The notes: a model not told the origin generated them from the sequence alone. A DNA stretch of 64,000 bases from Candidatus Micrarchaeaceae archaeon (GCA_027310825.1 DAIDAC010000003.1:1-64000), one strand, 5' to 3'; positions 43,024 through 51,464 are shown, numbered from the stretch's first letter. Program-made: numbers and translations.

Positions 43024-43413
43024 ATGAAGGGTGGCACCCTCGAGAGGCTCAAGAAACGAGCGCTTCAGGGCATTCTCGAGAAGCTGGAACACGGCATAGT
43101 CATCGTAGAGGGAAAGCACGATGTCGAAACCCTGAGAAAACTAGGAATTTCATCCATAGCGTACGCCAACTTCATAGCGGGCAACATAAACACCACTCTT
43201 CTAAACACAGGAATGATGTTCTACGTGATGATGGATGCAGACAAGGGCGGAGAGGACAAGAGGGAAAAGGTGGTCTTGCTTCTGTCTGGCATGGACAACG
43301 GCATCGACTACGACACAGAGACAGGAAGGCGTTTCCTGAAAATGCTTGGGATAACGTCGGTGGAGCAGGCATACGGCAGAGTAACGCAGGTAATGAACGA
43401 GTATAGAGACTGA
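43024..43413 (+). CDS. Small Toprim-domain protein
   Basis: 129 residues, essentially a lone Toprim domain. Catalytic Glu lies in GIVIVEGKHDVETL, and the acidic DxD in YVMMDADKGGE. Small Toprim proteins of this size in archaea resemble the UPF0292 and RNase M5-type families. Function is not known; RNA or DNA strand cleavage is plausible. Convergent with trm5, sharing no overlap. Confidence 0.82.
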   Translation: MKGGTLERLKKRALQGILEKLEHGIVIVEGKHDVETLRKLGISSIAYANFIAGNINTTLLNTGMMFYVMMDADKGGEDKREKVVLLLSGMDNGIDYDTETGRRFLKMLGITSVEQAYGRVTQVMNEYRD

Positions 43414-44454
43414 CTACCTTCTCAACTCATAATCGACGACAAACTCTGCGCCTTTCGCAGAATACGGCCTCGCGATTCTTGTGTTGACAATTTTTATTTT
43501 GTAACCGCTATCTTTTGCATGGTCCGAAAGCCTCTTTTTTATCAGATTTAACCCCTCGTCGAGATGTGCGAAGACATAGAGATGCACCAAGGCCCTTTTC
43601 TTTGCGATTGAGCGTATCGAGTCTAGGTACTCAAGGCTTGTAGTCGGCATTGGCACGATTATCCTGTCAAAGTTTTTGTGCTTTCCTTTCGCGAACGCTT
43701 TGACGTCCTTTTTCACTGCAGTTGCATTCTTCACTTTGTTGAGTTTTATGTTTTCTAGAGCAAGCTTGTGTGCGTACGGATTCAGCTCAACGTTTACAAC
43801 ACTCGCTTTCGGGTTCGCCTTGGCTATCTCAATGGTAAAAGGTCCGATTCCCCCAAACAGCACCGCAACGTCCTCTTTTTTCTTCGACAGATTCACAATC
43901 CTCATTCGCTCGTGTCCCAGTCTGTTTGAGAAGAACGTCTTTCTGACGTCGAACCTGAATGTGCATCCGTTCTCTTTGTACATCGCGATGTAGTTCTTTT
44001 CTCCCGCAACGATCCTGAATTTCCTTGTTCTGAACTTTCCTGACACTGCCCCCTCCTTTGCAACCACCGTTTTGACGTGCGAATGTATCTGCATTATCAC
44101 TCTCGCGATTCTCTTCTCCTTTTTCATCAGGCTTTCCGGCACATCAATTATCGCAATGTTTCCCAGCAGGTCGTATCCCTTGACCATCTCTTCGTATTCC
44201 CCATTTGTCAGAATGTCCCTCAAACTCTCTCTGTAATTCGGGTTTTTCTTCGAAGTCTCCTTTCCTGCTCTTTCTATGACATCGGCGCCCCTTCCAAAAA
44301 GCTTTTTAATTGTTGCCCTACTAATATCTTGCATTGGAAACAACACATAGCTGTCGCTATGTTCTATCGCTGCGTGTTTGTCGAGGAGAGATTCACGCAC
44401 CAATTTCCTTTTTGCCTGTTCGGCAAGCTCTTTGCGAACCTTTAAGTATTGCAT
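43414..44454 (-). CDS. trm5: tRNA (guanine37-N1)-methyltransferase Trm5
   Basis: 346 residues from MQYLKVR at 44454. It has the THUMP-like N-terminal half, then TRKFRIVAGEKNY, FDVRKTFFSNRLGHER and a class I Rossmann methyltransferase with VAVLFGGIGPFTIEIAK (motif I) and VNVELNPYAHKLA. The usual NPP-like motif reads VPMPTTSLEYL. Trm5 makes m1G37, which prevents +1 frameshifting. Full length for aTrm5b-like enzymes. Confidence 0.9.
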   Translation of the reverse strand: MQYLKVRKELAEQAKRKLVRESLLDKHAAIEHSDSYVLFPMQDISRATIKKLFGRGADVIERAGKETSKKNPNYRESLRDILTNGEYEEMVKGYDLLGNIAIIDVPESLMKKEKRIARVIMQIHSHVKTVVAKEGAVSGKFRTRKFRIVAGEKNYIAMYKENGCTFRFDVRKTFFSNRLGHERMRIVNLSKKKEDVAVLFGGIGPFTIEIAKANPKASVVNVELNPYAHKLALENIKLNKVKNATAVKKDVKAFAKGKHKNFDRIIVPMPTTSLEYLDSIRSIAKKRALVHLYVFAHLDEGLNLIKKRLSDHAKDSGYKIKIVNTRIARPYSAKGAEFVVDYELRR

Positions 44455-44499
44455 AGAACAACGGAACAATAACGGAAAGATATTATTTAAAGTGGTATA

Positions 44500-44949
44500 G
44501 TGTACTTCGTTGTAAAGGTCACATCAGGTCAAGAGAGAATCGCAGCAAATATGCTGCAGAACAAAGCATCTAAGGTAGACCTTCCGATCTACTCCGTAAT
44601 TGTGATCGAAGGAATGCGCGGCTATATCATAATAGAAGCAGAAGACGAGCTCTCCTGCCGACAATTCATAACAAAAGAGCACAATGTCAAGGGCATGCTT
44701 GGAAAATCCCTCAGCGATGACGAGATAAACAAGCTGGTCCAGGTCAAGACATTCGCCCAGGACATAGAGAAGGGCGACACTGTCGAATTCACGACTGGTC
44801 CGTTCAAGGGATACAAGGCGAAGGTCCTCAAGGTTGACGACCTCAAGAGCGACATCACCGTCGAACTCATGGACGTAGTCGTTCCGATTCCTATCACGAC
44901 CAAAATGAACACGGCGAAAGTGATTCAGAAAGCTGAGAAAGCAGAATAA
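44500..44949 (+). CDS. spt5: Transcription elongation factor NusG/Spt5
   Basis: 149 residues with a GTG start. NGN domain (FVVKVTSGQERIAANML) and one KOW domain (GDTVEFTTGPFKGYKAKVLKV) are both present. Spt5 binds the RNA polymerase clamp and aids processivity. It comes 17 bases before rpl11, the conserved archaeal spt5-rpl11 order. Confidence 0.95.
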   Translation: MYFVVKVTSGQERIAANMLQNKASKVDLPIYSVIVIEGMRGYIIIEAEDELSCRQFITKEHNVKGMLGKSLSDDEINKLVQVKTFAQDIEKGDTVEFTTGPFKGYKAKVLKVDDLKSDITVELMDVVVPIPITTKMNTAKVIQKAEKAE

Positions 44950-44966
44950 TTAATCAAGGTGTAGAC

Positions 44967-45434
44967 ATGGCAGAAGTAATGATATCGGGACTCATCGAAG
45001 GAGGGGCAGCAACTGGAGGTCCGCCATTCGGACCGGCTCTTGGTCCGCTCGGAGTCCCAGTCAACAACATAATCGCAGAGATAAACAACAAGACAAAAGC
45101 ATTCGCAGGAATAAAAATCCCTGTAAAGGTTTTCGTTAATCCAGACACAAAGGAATTCCGGGTAGAAGTTGGCGCACCGCCGACAAGCGCACTGATTCTC
45201 AAAGAACTTGGCGCAGCTTCCGGAGCAAAGACCAAAGACGAAGTCATCGGAAACCTTTCCATCGAGCAGATCAAGAAGATCGCGAAGTCGAAAGAGGCAA
45301 CGATCTACGGCAAGGACATGGCCGACCGGGTCAAGCAGGTTCTCGGAACTTGCAAGAGCATGGGCGTGAAATGCGAGAATGAAGACCCTCGTGTCATCAT
45401 AAAAAAGATCAACGCGAAAGAATTGAAGGTATAA
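44967..45434 (+). CDS. rpl11: Ribosomal protein L11 (uL11)
   Basis: 155 residues. It binds the GTPase-associated region of 23S rRNA. Features are the proline-rich GPPFGPALGPLGV, KIPVKVFVNP, GAPPTSALI and the C-terminal rRNA-binding domain. An AAGGTG ribosome-binding site precedes the ATG. The usual downstream genes (L1, L10, L12) do not follow. Instead come a T-rich terminator and the mobile element. Confidence 0.97.
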   Translation: MAEVMISGLIEGGAATGGPPFGPALGPLGVPVNNIIAEINNKTKAFAGIKIPVKVFVNPDTKEFRVEVGAPPTSALILKELGAASGAKTKDEVIGNLSIEQIKKIAKSKEATIYGKDMADRVKQVLGTCKSMGVKCENEDPRVIIKKINAKELKV

Positions 45435-45438
45435 CCGC

Positions 45439-45470
45439 TCTTTTTATTTTTTAATTCTTTTCCTTTTCCC
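45439..45470 (+). terminator. T-rich terminator after rpl11
   Basis: Five bases after the L11 stop, runs of T (TTTTTATTTTTT, TTCTTTTCCTTTT) form a strong archaeal terminator. Confidence 0.6.
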
Positions 45471-45505
45471 CTAGCAAAAAGCCGAAATATGTGGGAACTC
45501 TTTAA

Positions 45506-45516
45506 TAGCTAAACCG
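45506..45516 (+). repeat. Left 11-bp flanking direct repeat (target duplication)
   Basis: TAGCTAAACCG, identical to 51450-51460. It abuts the left inverted repeat with no gap. Confidence 0.85.
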
Positions 45517-45570
45517 GCTTTGTATAAAAACTCACGTTTGTACAAGAAGTCGGAAGGTTGTATAAAAAGT
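45517..45570 (+). repeat. Left element end: inverted repeat and three iterons
   Basis: The 12-bp terminal repeat overlaps the first of three related 12-mers in the same orientation: TGTATAAAAACT (45521-45532), TGTACAAGAAGT (45539-45550) and TGTATAAAAAGT (45559-45570). Spacing is 18 and 20 bases, about two helical turns. Probably transposase-binding sites. Confidence 0.75.
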
Positions 45571-45616
45571 CGTTTCTTCGATAGTTTTATATAATAAGTA
45601 AATGTTATAGGTTATT

Positions 45617-46792
45617 ATGGCTCCTATCGAGTTTCCTTTTGAGGATTTACCAGAGGGATTAGTAGAGGAAATGTTGCAAAGATCAAAGCAAATAAGTACT
45701 GCGATGACTACTCAATTTGGTAAAATTTATGAACAAAAAGATGCTATAATTAAAACACTGAATGAGGCGCATATGTTGCATAATATAACAGATTTACCTA
45801 CGCCTGCAATATATCCAACTTCATCAGGTGTTGATGGAGCATATGCTGTGGAAAGGTTGGTTTCTACTGATTTTGCTTGTGTGGCTGGTGTTGCAGTGGA
45901 AGGCCTAACACCTCCAGGCCCAGAAAAAAGATATTGGCCAAAACCACGCTTTTTTTCACACATTGATTTGGTCTCTCACAATGAAGCAACCTCACAAATA
46001 CTTAGGGGTATGTCAGTAAACATAGAACTACAGTTAGCAGTTCATGCACCGCACGACGTAGTCTTTTTAGACGGGTCTTTACTAACATATGGTATATTCC
46101 TAAATAATGCAACGGTAGCTTTTAACGATGCCCCTGACAACTTAAAAGATATATTCGTCAATGGTAAAGCTGCAGAAAATGAAGATAAAATAAGATTCCC
46201 TTCATTTTTAGATTGTTTAAATGCATACAAAACCATCTTGGCTTCCGTGAGGACAGACAAGATATTTGTTGCTCTGCCTAAATATACAACAAAGAATGAA
46301 GTTTGCCAAAAATTAGGAATGCAAAATTATGAGGATAGAAGTCTGCTTAATTTTGTTCTAAAGGCCAACGAATACATTGGTCCATTAGAACTAACAAGCG
46401 AAGTACATATTAAGGTACCATCTGGGATATCGAATTCAGAGCAGATCAAATCACTAATAACTGAGATTACGACGATCCTTTTCCCAAAAATTAGAATATT
46501 TTATTATAGGCCTTCCGCATTCATGCCAGTAATAAGGTTAGAAGTGCCTGAATCTGTTGCAAATAACAAGGGCCGATTATCTATACTGTTTAAGGCTTTA
46601 CAAATTCAATGTGTGAGCCCTTCAATAATGGAACCGTATCCGTTGTACCTTGCAGATAGAATGGTAAAGCATTTATCAACCGCACTTCCAGCAATAAGAC
46701 GATCAGCAACTCAAGAATTGGCTGAGACATGGAAAGGAGACATTGGAGATGTATCTCTCGCAACTCATGGTTATAGAACAGAATGGGGATGA
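45617..46792 (+). CDS. nurA: NurA-domain nuclease
   Basis: 391 residues. NurA-fold signatures: first catalytic Asp in SSGVDGAYAVERL (about residue 75) and the second acidic motif FLDGSLLTYG (about residue 152). A C-terminal part has IRLEVPESVANN. NurA is a 5'-3' nuclease that works with the HerA ring translocase in DNA end resection. The downstream gene is HerA, overlapping by four bases. A TATA box (TTTATATAA at 45586-45594) lies about 27 bases before the ATG. Unlike the usual archaeal locus, no mre11 or rad50 is adjacent. Confidence 0.85.
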   Translation: MAPIEFPFEDLPEGLVEEMLQRSKQISTAMTTQFGKIYEQKDAIIKTLNEAHMLHNITDLPTPAIYPTSSGVDGAYAVERLVSTDFACVAGVAVEGLTPPGPEKRYWPKPRFFSHIDLVSHNEATSQILRGMSVNIELQLAVHAPHDVVFLDGSLLTYGIFLNNATVAFNDAPDNLKDIFVNGKAAENEDKIRFPSFLDCLNAYKTILASVRTDKIFVALPKYTTKNEVCQKLGMQNYEDRSLLNFVLKANEYIGPLELTSEVHIKVPSGISNSEQIKSLITEITTILFPKIRIFYYRPSAFMPVIRLEVPESVANNKGRLSILFKALQIQCVSPSIMEPYPLYLADRMVKHLSTALPAIRRSATQELAETWKGDIGDVSLATHGYRTEWG

Positions 46793-48540
46793 AAATGACC
46801 GACGAAATTAAAAAAACTGTTGATAACGGTGAAAGGATAGGTGTTATTGGTTCACCTTCATCAACAGCTAATATAACTGTTGATGTATTAGAAACCGCAA
46901 TGAACAAAAAATTGGTTGGTAATCTATGTATATTTGGTTATCAACAGGAAAATGCTGACAATTTTGCTCTGGGCCAAATTGTGGAAGTAAGCATGAGAAA
47001 TGTTTGGGCCGAAGACCCTACAATGAGGGGCCTTATAAGGCAGAGAGGTAGTGTACCTCCAATTACAGAGAAACAGGATGTACATGTGGCTGATATGATG
47101 ACAAGTGCCGTTTTCTCTGTAAACAACGATAAAATAGGTCAAAGTATGCTTGGAACTGTTCCATCAACTGGCACCAATGTAAAGCTAATTGATGAAACCA
47201 TAATGGATAGGTTATTTTTAGATTATAAAAATAAATTATTTTATTTAGGGAAGGTTTATGGTACAAATATCAGAATGCCGATGTGGCTGAATAATTTTGG
47301 TTCCGTTGAAACCGGTGGTGCAGGAGAGGCCTATCATATAGGAATATTTGGTAAGACTGGTTCAGGTAAATCAAGGCTCGCTGAAATGATGATGCTGGGA
47401 TACGCAAAACACAAAGAGATGTCTATCCTAATATTAGACCCTCAATCACAATTTTCCTTAGACTTAGGAGGAGAAGATTCTAAAATAAAGACGCTATTAG
47501 CCAAGATTGGTAAACCCGTGAAGATTTTCCATATCAAAAATGTAGTTCTTGATAGTCCAACCCTCTTTAGAGATATTCTTGCCCGCTCTAATTTCTGGGA
47601 AGGATTGGTTAGAAGTGAAGAATACAGAATAAAAGCTGGAGACATAATGTGGGAGTATTTGAGACCCTTAATGGTAAGTAAGCAAGTTGATTTATTCCAT
47701 ATGTACAAGAAAGAACAATTTAAAATTATCTGGGATAAAATCTTCAGCAACGAAACCTACTTAGGACGTGTATATAGCAAAAGTTATGCGAAGGAGTACA
47801 AAGAGGCTCTTGATGCTGAAGGGGCTTTTGAGTCATACTATGAACGCTGGGTTCGTGTAGCTAAGTTATTTACGTGGGAAGAAAGAGGTGTCGGTAATAC
47901 TGCAATAACAGTAAATAAACTGATTAATGAGGAATTTTTGGACACAACGGGGCCAATGCCAATCGTGGTGGTTGATTTATCTAAGGAAGGAGCGCCTGAA
48001 GGAGTACTGTGGGATGAAAGAATACAAGCATTAATAATAAACAGGGTTCTTGAAAAACTAACACAAGCCGCAGAGGATTATTACAAGAGTAAAAAACTTC
48101 TAAATAGTCTTGTTATAATTGATGAAGCACATAGGCTTGCTCAAAGAGAAAGAACGGAAGAAGCAGAATTTGAATTAGTAAAACAGACACTCATAGATGC
48201 AGTTAGAACTACAAGGAAATATGGTTTGGGTTGGATGTTTATAAGTCAGACTTTATCAAGTTTATCAAGGGATATAATAGATCAACTTAGAGTACAAATA
48301 TTTGGTTTTGGTTTGGCGTGGGGTTTGGAAAGGAATGCATTGCGTGAGTTAATAGGCGGCCAAGAAGAAGTAATGGGTTTATACCAATCATTCAGAGATC
48401 CACAGACCTTCCTAAATGATAAACCAAAATGGCAATTTATGGCGAAAGGGCCAATTTCTCCATTATCTTTTGCAGAAGCACCCCTGTTCTTTGATGCATT
48501 AGATCTATTTGGAGATTTCTTAACTGTAAACTTCAAATAA
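46789..48540 (+). CDS. herA: HerA-type hexameric DNA translocase
   Basis: About 583 residues from ATG 46789 (ATGA overlap with nurA; ATG 46783 is possible). An N-terminal HAS beta-barrel (to about 150) is followed by a FtsK/HerA ATPase. Walker A is GIFGKTGSGKSRLAE, Walker B is LVIIDEAHRLAQ, and an arginine-finger region lies near DAVRTTRKYGLGW. It pumps DNA through a hexamer and drives NurA. The whole gene is AT-rich compared with the host, suggesting transfer with the element. Confidence 0.9.
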   Translation: MKMTDEIKKTVDNGERIGVIGSPSSTANITVDVLETAMNKKLVGNLCIFGYQQENADNFALGQIVEVSMRNVWAEDPTMRGLIRQRGSVPPITEKQDVHVADMMTSAVFSVNNDKIGQSMLGTVPSTGTNVKLIDETIMDRLFLDYKNKLFYLGKVYGTNIRMPMWLNNFGSVETGGAGEAYHIGIFGKTGSGKSRLAEMMMLGYAKHKEMSILILDPQSQFSLDLGGEDSKIKTLLAKIGKPVKIFHIKNVVLDSPTLFRDILARSNFWEGLVRSEEYRIKAGDIMWEYLRPLMVSKQVDLFHMYKKEQFKIIWDKIFSNETYLGRVYSKSYAKEYKEALDAEGAFESYYERWVRVAKLFTWEERGVGNTAITVNKLINEEFLDTTGPMPIVVVDLSKEGAPEGVLWDERIQALIINRVLEKLTQAAEDYYKSKKLLNSLVIIDEAHRLAQRERTEEAEFELVKQTLIDAVRTTRKYGLGWMFISQTLSSLSRDIIDQLRVQIFGFGLAWGLERNALRELIGGQEEVMGLYQSFRDPQTFLNDKPKWQFMAKGPISPLSFAEAPLFFDALDLFGDFLTVNFK

Positions 48541-48542
48541 TT

Positions 48543-49661
48543 TTAGTTCAATAAAGAATATTGTTCTTTTTTGAAGGAAAGATAGCTCTGATCTCTTTCT
48601 ACCCTTTTAATTATCCACCTATTTATGATATATTCAGAAATATCATCAACGCCATTCTTTTTGAATAACCTAAGTCTTTTATCTTGACCCAAAATATATT
48701 CTTTCCAATTATTCCCAAATGGTATAATAAAAATTTCTCTCTTAATGCCGTGATACAATAAATCTTGTGAAAGACCTAAATCTTTTAGTACACCCTTGAC
48801 AGCGACCCTCCTATTTCTAATTCCAGTACCCCATTCTTTTCGTTTACCACCCACTTCAAGCGCTGTAGCAGAATCATATAATTTTTCATACATTCCATTC
48901 ATGAACTGGAATTCTCCCGAGCCTCCAGTCCAACCAGCATGTATATACTCAGTTCCTCCAGGTATTTTTATTCTATCATACATAGAACTTCTTCCGTATG
49001 CAGATGTTGTAGTTATTGCCGCAATATTTTTCTTGAATATTCTGCCACTTATTATTGCCCTACTACCAAAATATTTATTTCTGAAATCATTGTAGATCCT
49101 TTTTGATCCAACCAAAGATGCAACTAACTTTCCACCTAAAACGGAATTATATGGAGGTACAGCCCCTATTACAAAACCATCCATTAGGCATTTTAAATTC
49201 GTTGCCTTTGTTTGATTATCCCAACCAATGCAAGAATCCCTATCTTTTAAAGCATAAACAGGATCTGCAAGGCCGATTATACCTATTAACTTGTCGTTGT
49301 TTTTATCCATAACCAAATATCTCAAACGTCTCCCATATCCTGCTGAAATCGGTATTGACCAATGAAGTTTAACCCACCTGAATAGTGTGGACTGTTCTTC
49401 TGACTTTACAGTAATTAATTTTGGAGCTATTTCTGAAGGATTAATATCAGATCCATCTGCTATGAAATCGTATAATAAGGATTTTTCATTTTTTTCGATT
49501 AGTTTTTTATTCTTCAAGATAATATGATTACGAGCCATACTATTAAGTTTTCTAAGCCTCTCTTTTGTAGGATTTCTGAAATTCAGATGACCATTTTTAT
49601 GTTGGAAACCCTGCCTTTTTAACGTATCAAGTATCTCTTTTTTTGTAATCTTATTCAACAT
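48543..49661 (-). CDS. DruA-like (DUF4338) protein
   Basis: 372 residues. The central part matches the DUF4338 family, as I recall its signature: RRLRYLVMDKNNDKLIGIIG, LKDRDSCIGWDNQ, a hydrophobic MDGFVIGAVPPYN, then TTTSAYGRSSMYDRI. DUF4338 is DruA of the Druantia anti-phage systems, and also occurs on mobile elements. The N-terminal 110 residues are helical and may bind DNA. It converges on herA with a two-base gap. No DruE helicase is present, so this is not a standard Druantia locus. The exact biochemical activity of the family is not known to me. Confidence 0.7.
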   Translation of the reverse strand: MLNKITKKEILDTLKRQGFQHKNGHLNFRNPTKERLRKLNSMARNHIILKNKKLIEKNEKSLLYDFIADGSDINPSEIAPKLITVKSEEQSTLFRWVKLHWSIPISAGYGRRLRYLVMDKNNDKLIGIIGLADPVYALKDRDSCIGWDNQTKATNLKCLMDGFVIGAVPPYNSVLGGKLVASLVGSKRIYNDFRNKYFGSRAIISGRIFKKNIAAITTTSAYGRSSMYDRIKIPGGTEYIHAGWTGGSGEFQFMNGMYEKLYDSATALEVGGKRKEWGTGIRNRRVAVKGVLKDLGLSQDLLYHGIKREIFIIPFGNNWKEYILGQDKRLRLFKKNGVDDISEYIINRWIIKRVERDQSYLSFKKEQYSLLN

Positions 49662-49729
49662 CTAAATCAATAATGCTTAATATCAAGACTTTTTAGGCCT
49701 TTCTCTATATGGCATTACTTTTGCTTCTC

Positions 49730-49897
49730 TTACTCGACGAACACCCTGATTAGCACATCCTTCCCGATGAATTCAGTCAACTTGGGATTTCTTAGGCTTA
49801 CACTCCCATACTCATACTTCTTGATCGCACCGCCTACTAACTTCTTCTTGTCGAAGGACTTGCTAACCCGAACCCTGAAAGTTCCTATTTGTCGCAT
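49730..49897 (-). CDS. 55-residue protein divergent from the transposase
   Basis: Short frame with a basic start (VRVSKSFDKKKL) and a beta-rich end (YEYGSVSLRNPKL, then EFIGKDVLIRVFVE). The -FIGKDVLI- ending resembles small transposon-encoded DUF2080/AbrB-like proteins that accompany some archaeal IS transposases. A TATA-like ATATATCTTTTC is on its minus strand upstream, back to back with the transposase promoter. It could regulate the transposase. Confidence 0.5.
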   Translation of the reverse strand: MRQIGTFRVRVSKSFDKKKLVGGAIKKYEYGSVSLRNPKLTEFIGKDVLIRVFVE

Positions 49898-50013
49898 AAA
49901 CCCACGAGTATATTCTACTTAGAAAAGATATATAAACCCCTCGGTATTCTAATTAGAATATAGTAAGGTATATATATTTAATCGTCTATATTCTATATAG
50001 AAGAGGTGTCTAA

Positions 50014-51204
50014 ATGAACACAAGAAAACAGAAAGGAGAACAGATTGCGAAGACCTGCCAGATAGAAAGAAAGGGCTTCGAGAAGTGGCTTGTGCCGAGC
50101 CAGTCAGGTAAGGGGATATACACAGTAAGTAGAGCAGGCGAAGGCTTCAAATGTAGCTGCCCTGACTTCGAGGTGCGACAGCAGCCCTGCAAGCACGTTT
50201 ATGCTGTGGAAATCAAGGTACTGCGATGGTTTGACAATCAAGGCAATGAGACAATGATAACGATAAAGAAGACGTATACGCAAGACTGGCCAGCCTACGA
50301 CAAGAGCCAGAAAGAGGAGAAGATCAGGTTCATGGAGCTATTCAAGGACTTAGCGGAGAGCGTGGAAGAGCCAACATACAGCTTTGGAAGGCCTAAGACA
50401 CCAATAAGGGATATGTTGTTCGCCTCGGGCTTGAAGGTCTATACTCAATTCTCGCTGAGGCGTTTCATGTCAGATTTGAGCATAGCTAAGGAGAAGGGCT
50501 TCGTAGCTCACAATCCCAGCTTCACAGCAGTAGGCCAGTTCATGCAGAAGGAGAGCCTTACGCCCATACTGATTAGACTTGTGCAACTATCAGCATTACC
50601 ATTGAAGAGTATCGAAAAGGACTTTGCAATAGACAGCAGTGGTTTCAGGACTACGAGGTTCAACCAGTATTGCAAGGAAACTCACAGGACGAAGCAAGAG
50701 CATGAATGGATCAAGTGCCATATCATGTGCGGTGTGAAGACCAACATCATAACGGCGGTCGAAGTAGGCACAGAAAACCATAGTGCCGACAATCCGCAGT
50801 TCATACCGCTTGTGAATGCGACGCACAGCAATGGATTCGAGATACAAGAGGTCTCTGCTGACAAAGCCTACGTTTCAAGGAATAACATGGAAGCTGTGCA
50901 TCAGGTCGGCGGTATGCCATACATACCTTTCAAGAGCAACTCCACACAGAAAGGCCTTGGTAGCACTACTTGGCGAAAGATGTTCTACTACTTCAAGTTC
51001 TACAACGAGGAGTTCATGAATCACTACCATAAAAGAAGCAATGTCGAGACGACCTTCTTTATGATAAAGGCGAAATTCAACGACGTGCTGAAAAGTAAGA
51101 GTAGAACGGCACAGATTAATGAAATGCTGTTGAAGGTGTTGTGTCACAATATTGTCGTCGTGATTCAGAGCATTAATGAATTAGGAATTAAACCAACTAT
51201 GTAA
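50014..51204 (+). CDS. DDE transposase with N-terminal SWIM zinc finger
   Basis: 396 residues. A SWIM finger (CSCPDFEVRQQPCKHV, about residues 48-63) is followed by a DDE core: Asp in FAIDSSGF (about 209), Asp in VSADKAYVSRNN (about 286), and Glu in RSNVETTFFMIKAKF (about 345). All are intact, so it looks active. A GAGGTG ribosome-binding site and AT-rich TATA boxes precede the ATG. SWIM-DDE enzymes occur in archaeal ISNCY-type elements. It sits 245 bases from the right inverted repeat and is the best candidate to move the whole element. Confidence 0.9.
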   Translation: MNTRKQKGEQIAKTCQIERKGFEKWLVPSQSGKGIYTVSRAGEGFKCSCPDFEVRQQPCKHVYAVEIKVLRWFDNQGNETMITIKKTYTQDWPAYDKSQKEEKIRFMELFKDLAESVEEPTYSFGRPKTPIRDMLFASGLKVYTQFSLRRFMSDLSIAKEKGFVAHNPSFTAVGQFMQKESLTPILIRLVQLSALPLKSIEKDFAIDSSGFRTTRFNQYCKETHRTKQEHEWIKCHIMCGVKTNIITAVEVGTENHSADNPQFIPLVNATHSNGFEIQEVSADKAYVSRNNMEAVHQVGGMPYIPFKSNSTQKGLGSTTWRKMFYYFKFYNEEFMNHYHKRSNVETTFFMIKAKFNDVLKSKSRTAQINEMLLKVLCHNIVVVIQSINELGIKPTM

Positions 51205-51367
51205 TGTAAATTTGGATCAATAATCCTATCACTAAGGCGACAAGACCACCTATCAAGAATCCCCAGTACTTCTGATTTTTCATGTTATAGCTAACAACAG
51301 CTCCGCCTATAACTCCAATTCCAAAATCCTGAATCAACTGACCTAACTGTATCCATGTCGGCAACAT
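51197..51367 (-). CDS. 56-residue membrane protein at the element's right end
   Basis: Two hydrophobic segments (FGIGVIGGAVVSY and WGFLIGGLVALVIGLLI) separated by a short KNQK turn. ATG 51367 follows GGTG and a TATA-like GATATTATATT. Tail-to-tail overlap of eight bases with the transposase stop. Unknown; it may be a phage-type or regulatory small membrane protein. Confidence 0.5.
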   Translation of the reverse strand: MLPTWIQLGQLIQDFGIGVIGGAVVSYNMKNQKYWGFLIGGLVALVIGLLIQIYIT

Positions 51368-51387
51368 TCAAACACCAATATAATATC

Positions 51388-51449
51388 TGTACAAAAAGTA
51401 ATTTAGATGTATAAGAAGTAGACCTCATAGACAGCTATTTATACAAAGC
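51388..51449 (+). repeat. Right element end: two iterons and inverted repeat
   Basis: TGTACAAAAAGT (51388-51399) and TGTATAAGAAGT (51408-51419) match the left-end iterons, 20 bases apart and in the same absolute orientation. They are followed by the terminal repeat TTTATACAAAGC in inverted orientation. Confidence 0.75.
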
Positions 51450-51460
51450 TAGCTAAACCG
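51450..51460 (+). repeat. Right 11-bp flanking direct repeat
   Basis: TAGCTAAACCG, exact copy of 45506-45516, immediately outside the right inverted repeat. Five bases further begins a host promoter. Confidence 0.85.
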
Positions 51461-51464
51461 AAAT

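Larger units (their letters stand above)
45517..51449. mobile_element. 5.9-kb transposon-like element carrying NurA, HerA, DruA-like and transposase genes
   Basis: 5933 bases bounded by perfect 12-bp inverted repeats (GCTTTGTATAAA at 45517-45528, TTTATACAAAGC at 51438-51449). These sit inside a perfect 11-bp direct repeat (TAGCTAAACCG), the expected footprint of transposition with target duplication. Cargo: nurA, herA (+), a DruA-like gene (-), a 55-residue gene (-), a SWIM-DDE transposase (+) and a 56-residue membrane gene (-). The first three are visibly AT-richer than the host: bases 47221-47280 contain 15 G+C of 60, and 45241-45300 in rpl11 contain 28. The transposase is host-like (29 of 60 at 50701-50760). 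An 11-bp duplication fits what I recall for ISA1214-group elements (8-12 bp), but those are about 1.2 kb. The site lies between rpl11 and the promoter of the coiled-coil gene. Confidence 0.85.

Noticed and set aside
48543-49661. Calling the locus a complete Druantia system
   Set aside because: Only a DruA-like gene is present; no DruE or other Druantia subunit is visible, and the partners are NurA and HerA.
49662-49740. Search for a separate left end of the transposase unit
   Set aside because: I found no convincing copy of GCTTTGTATAAA or another inverted repeat near the transposase; the outer ends fit better.
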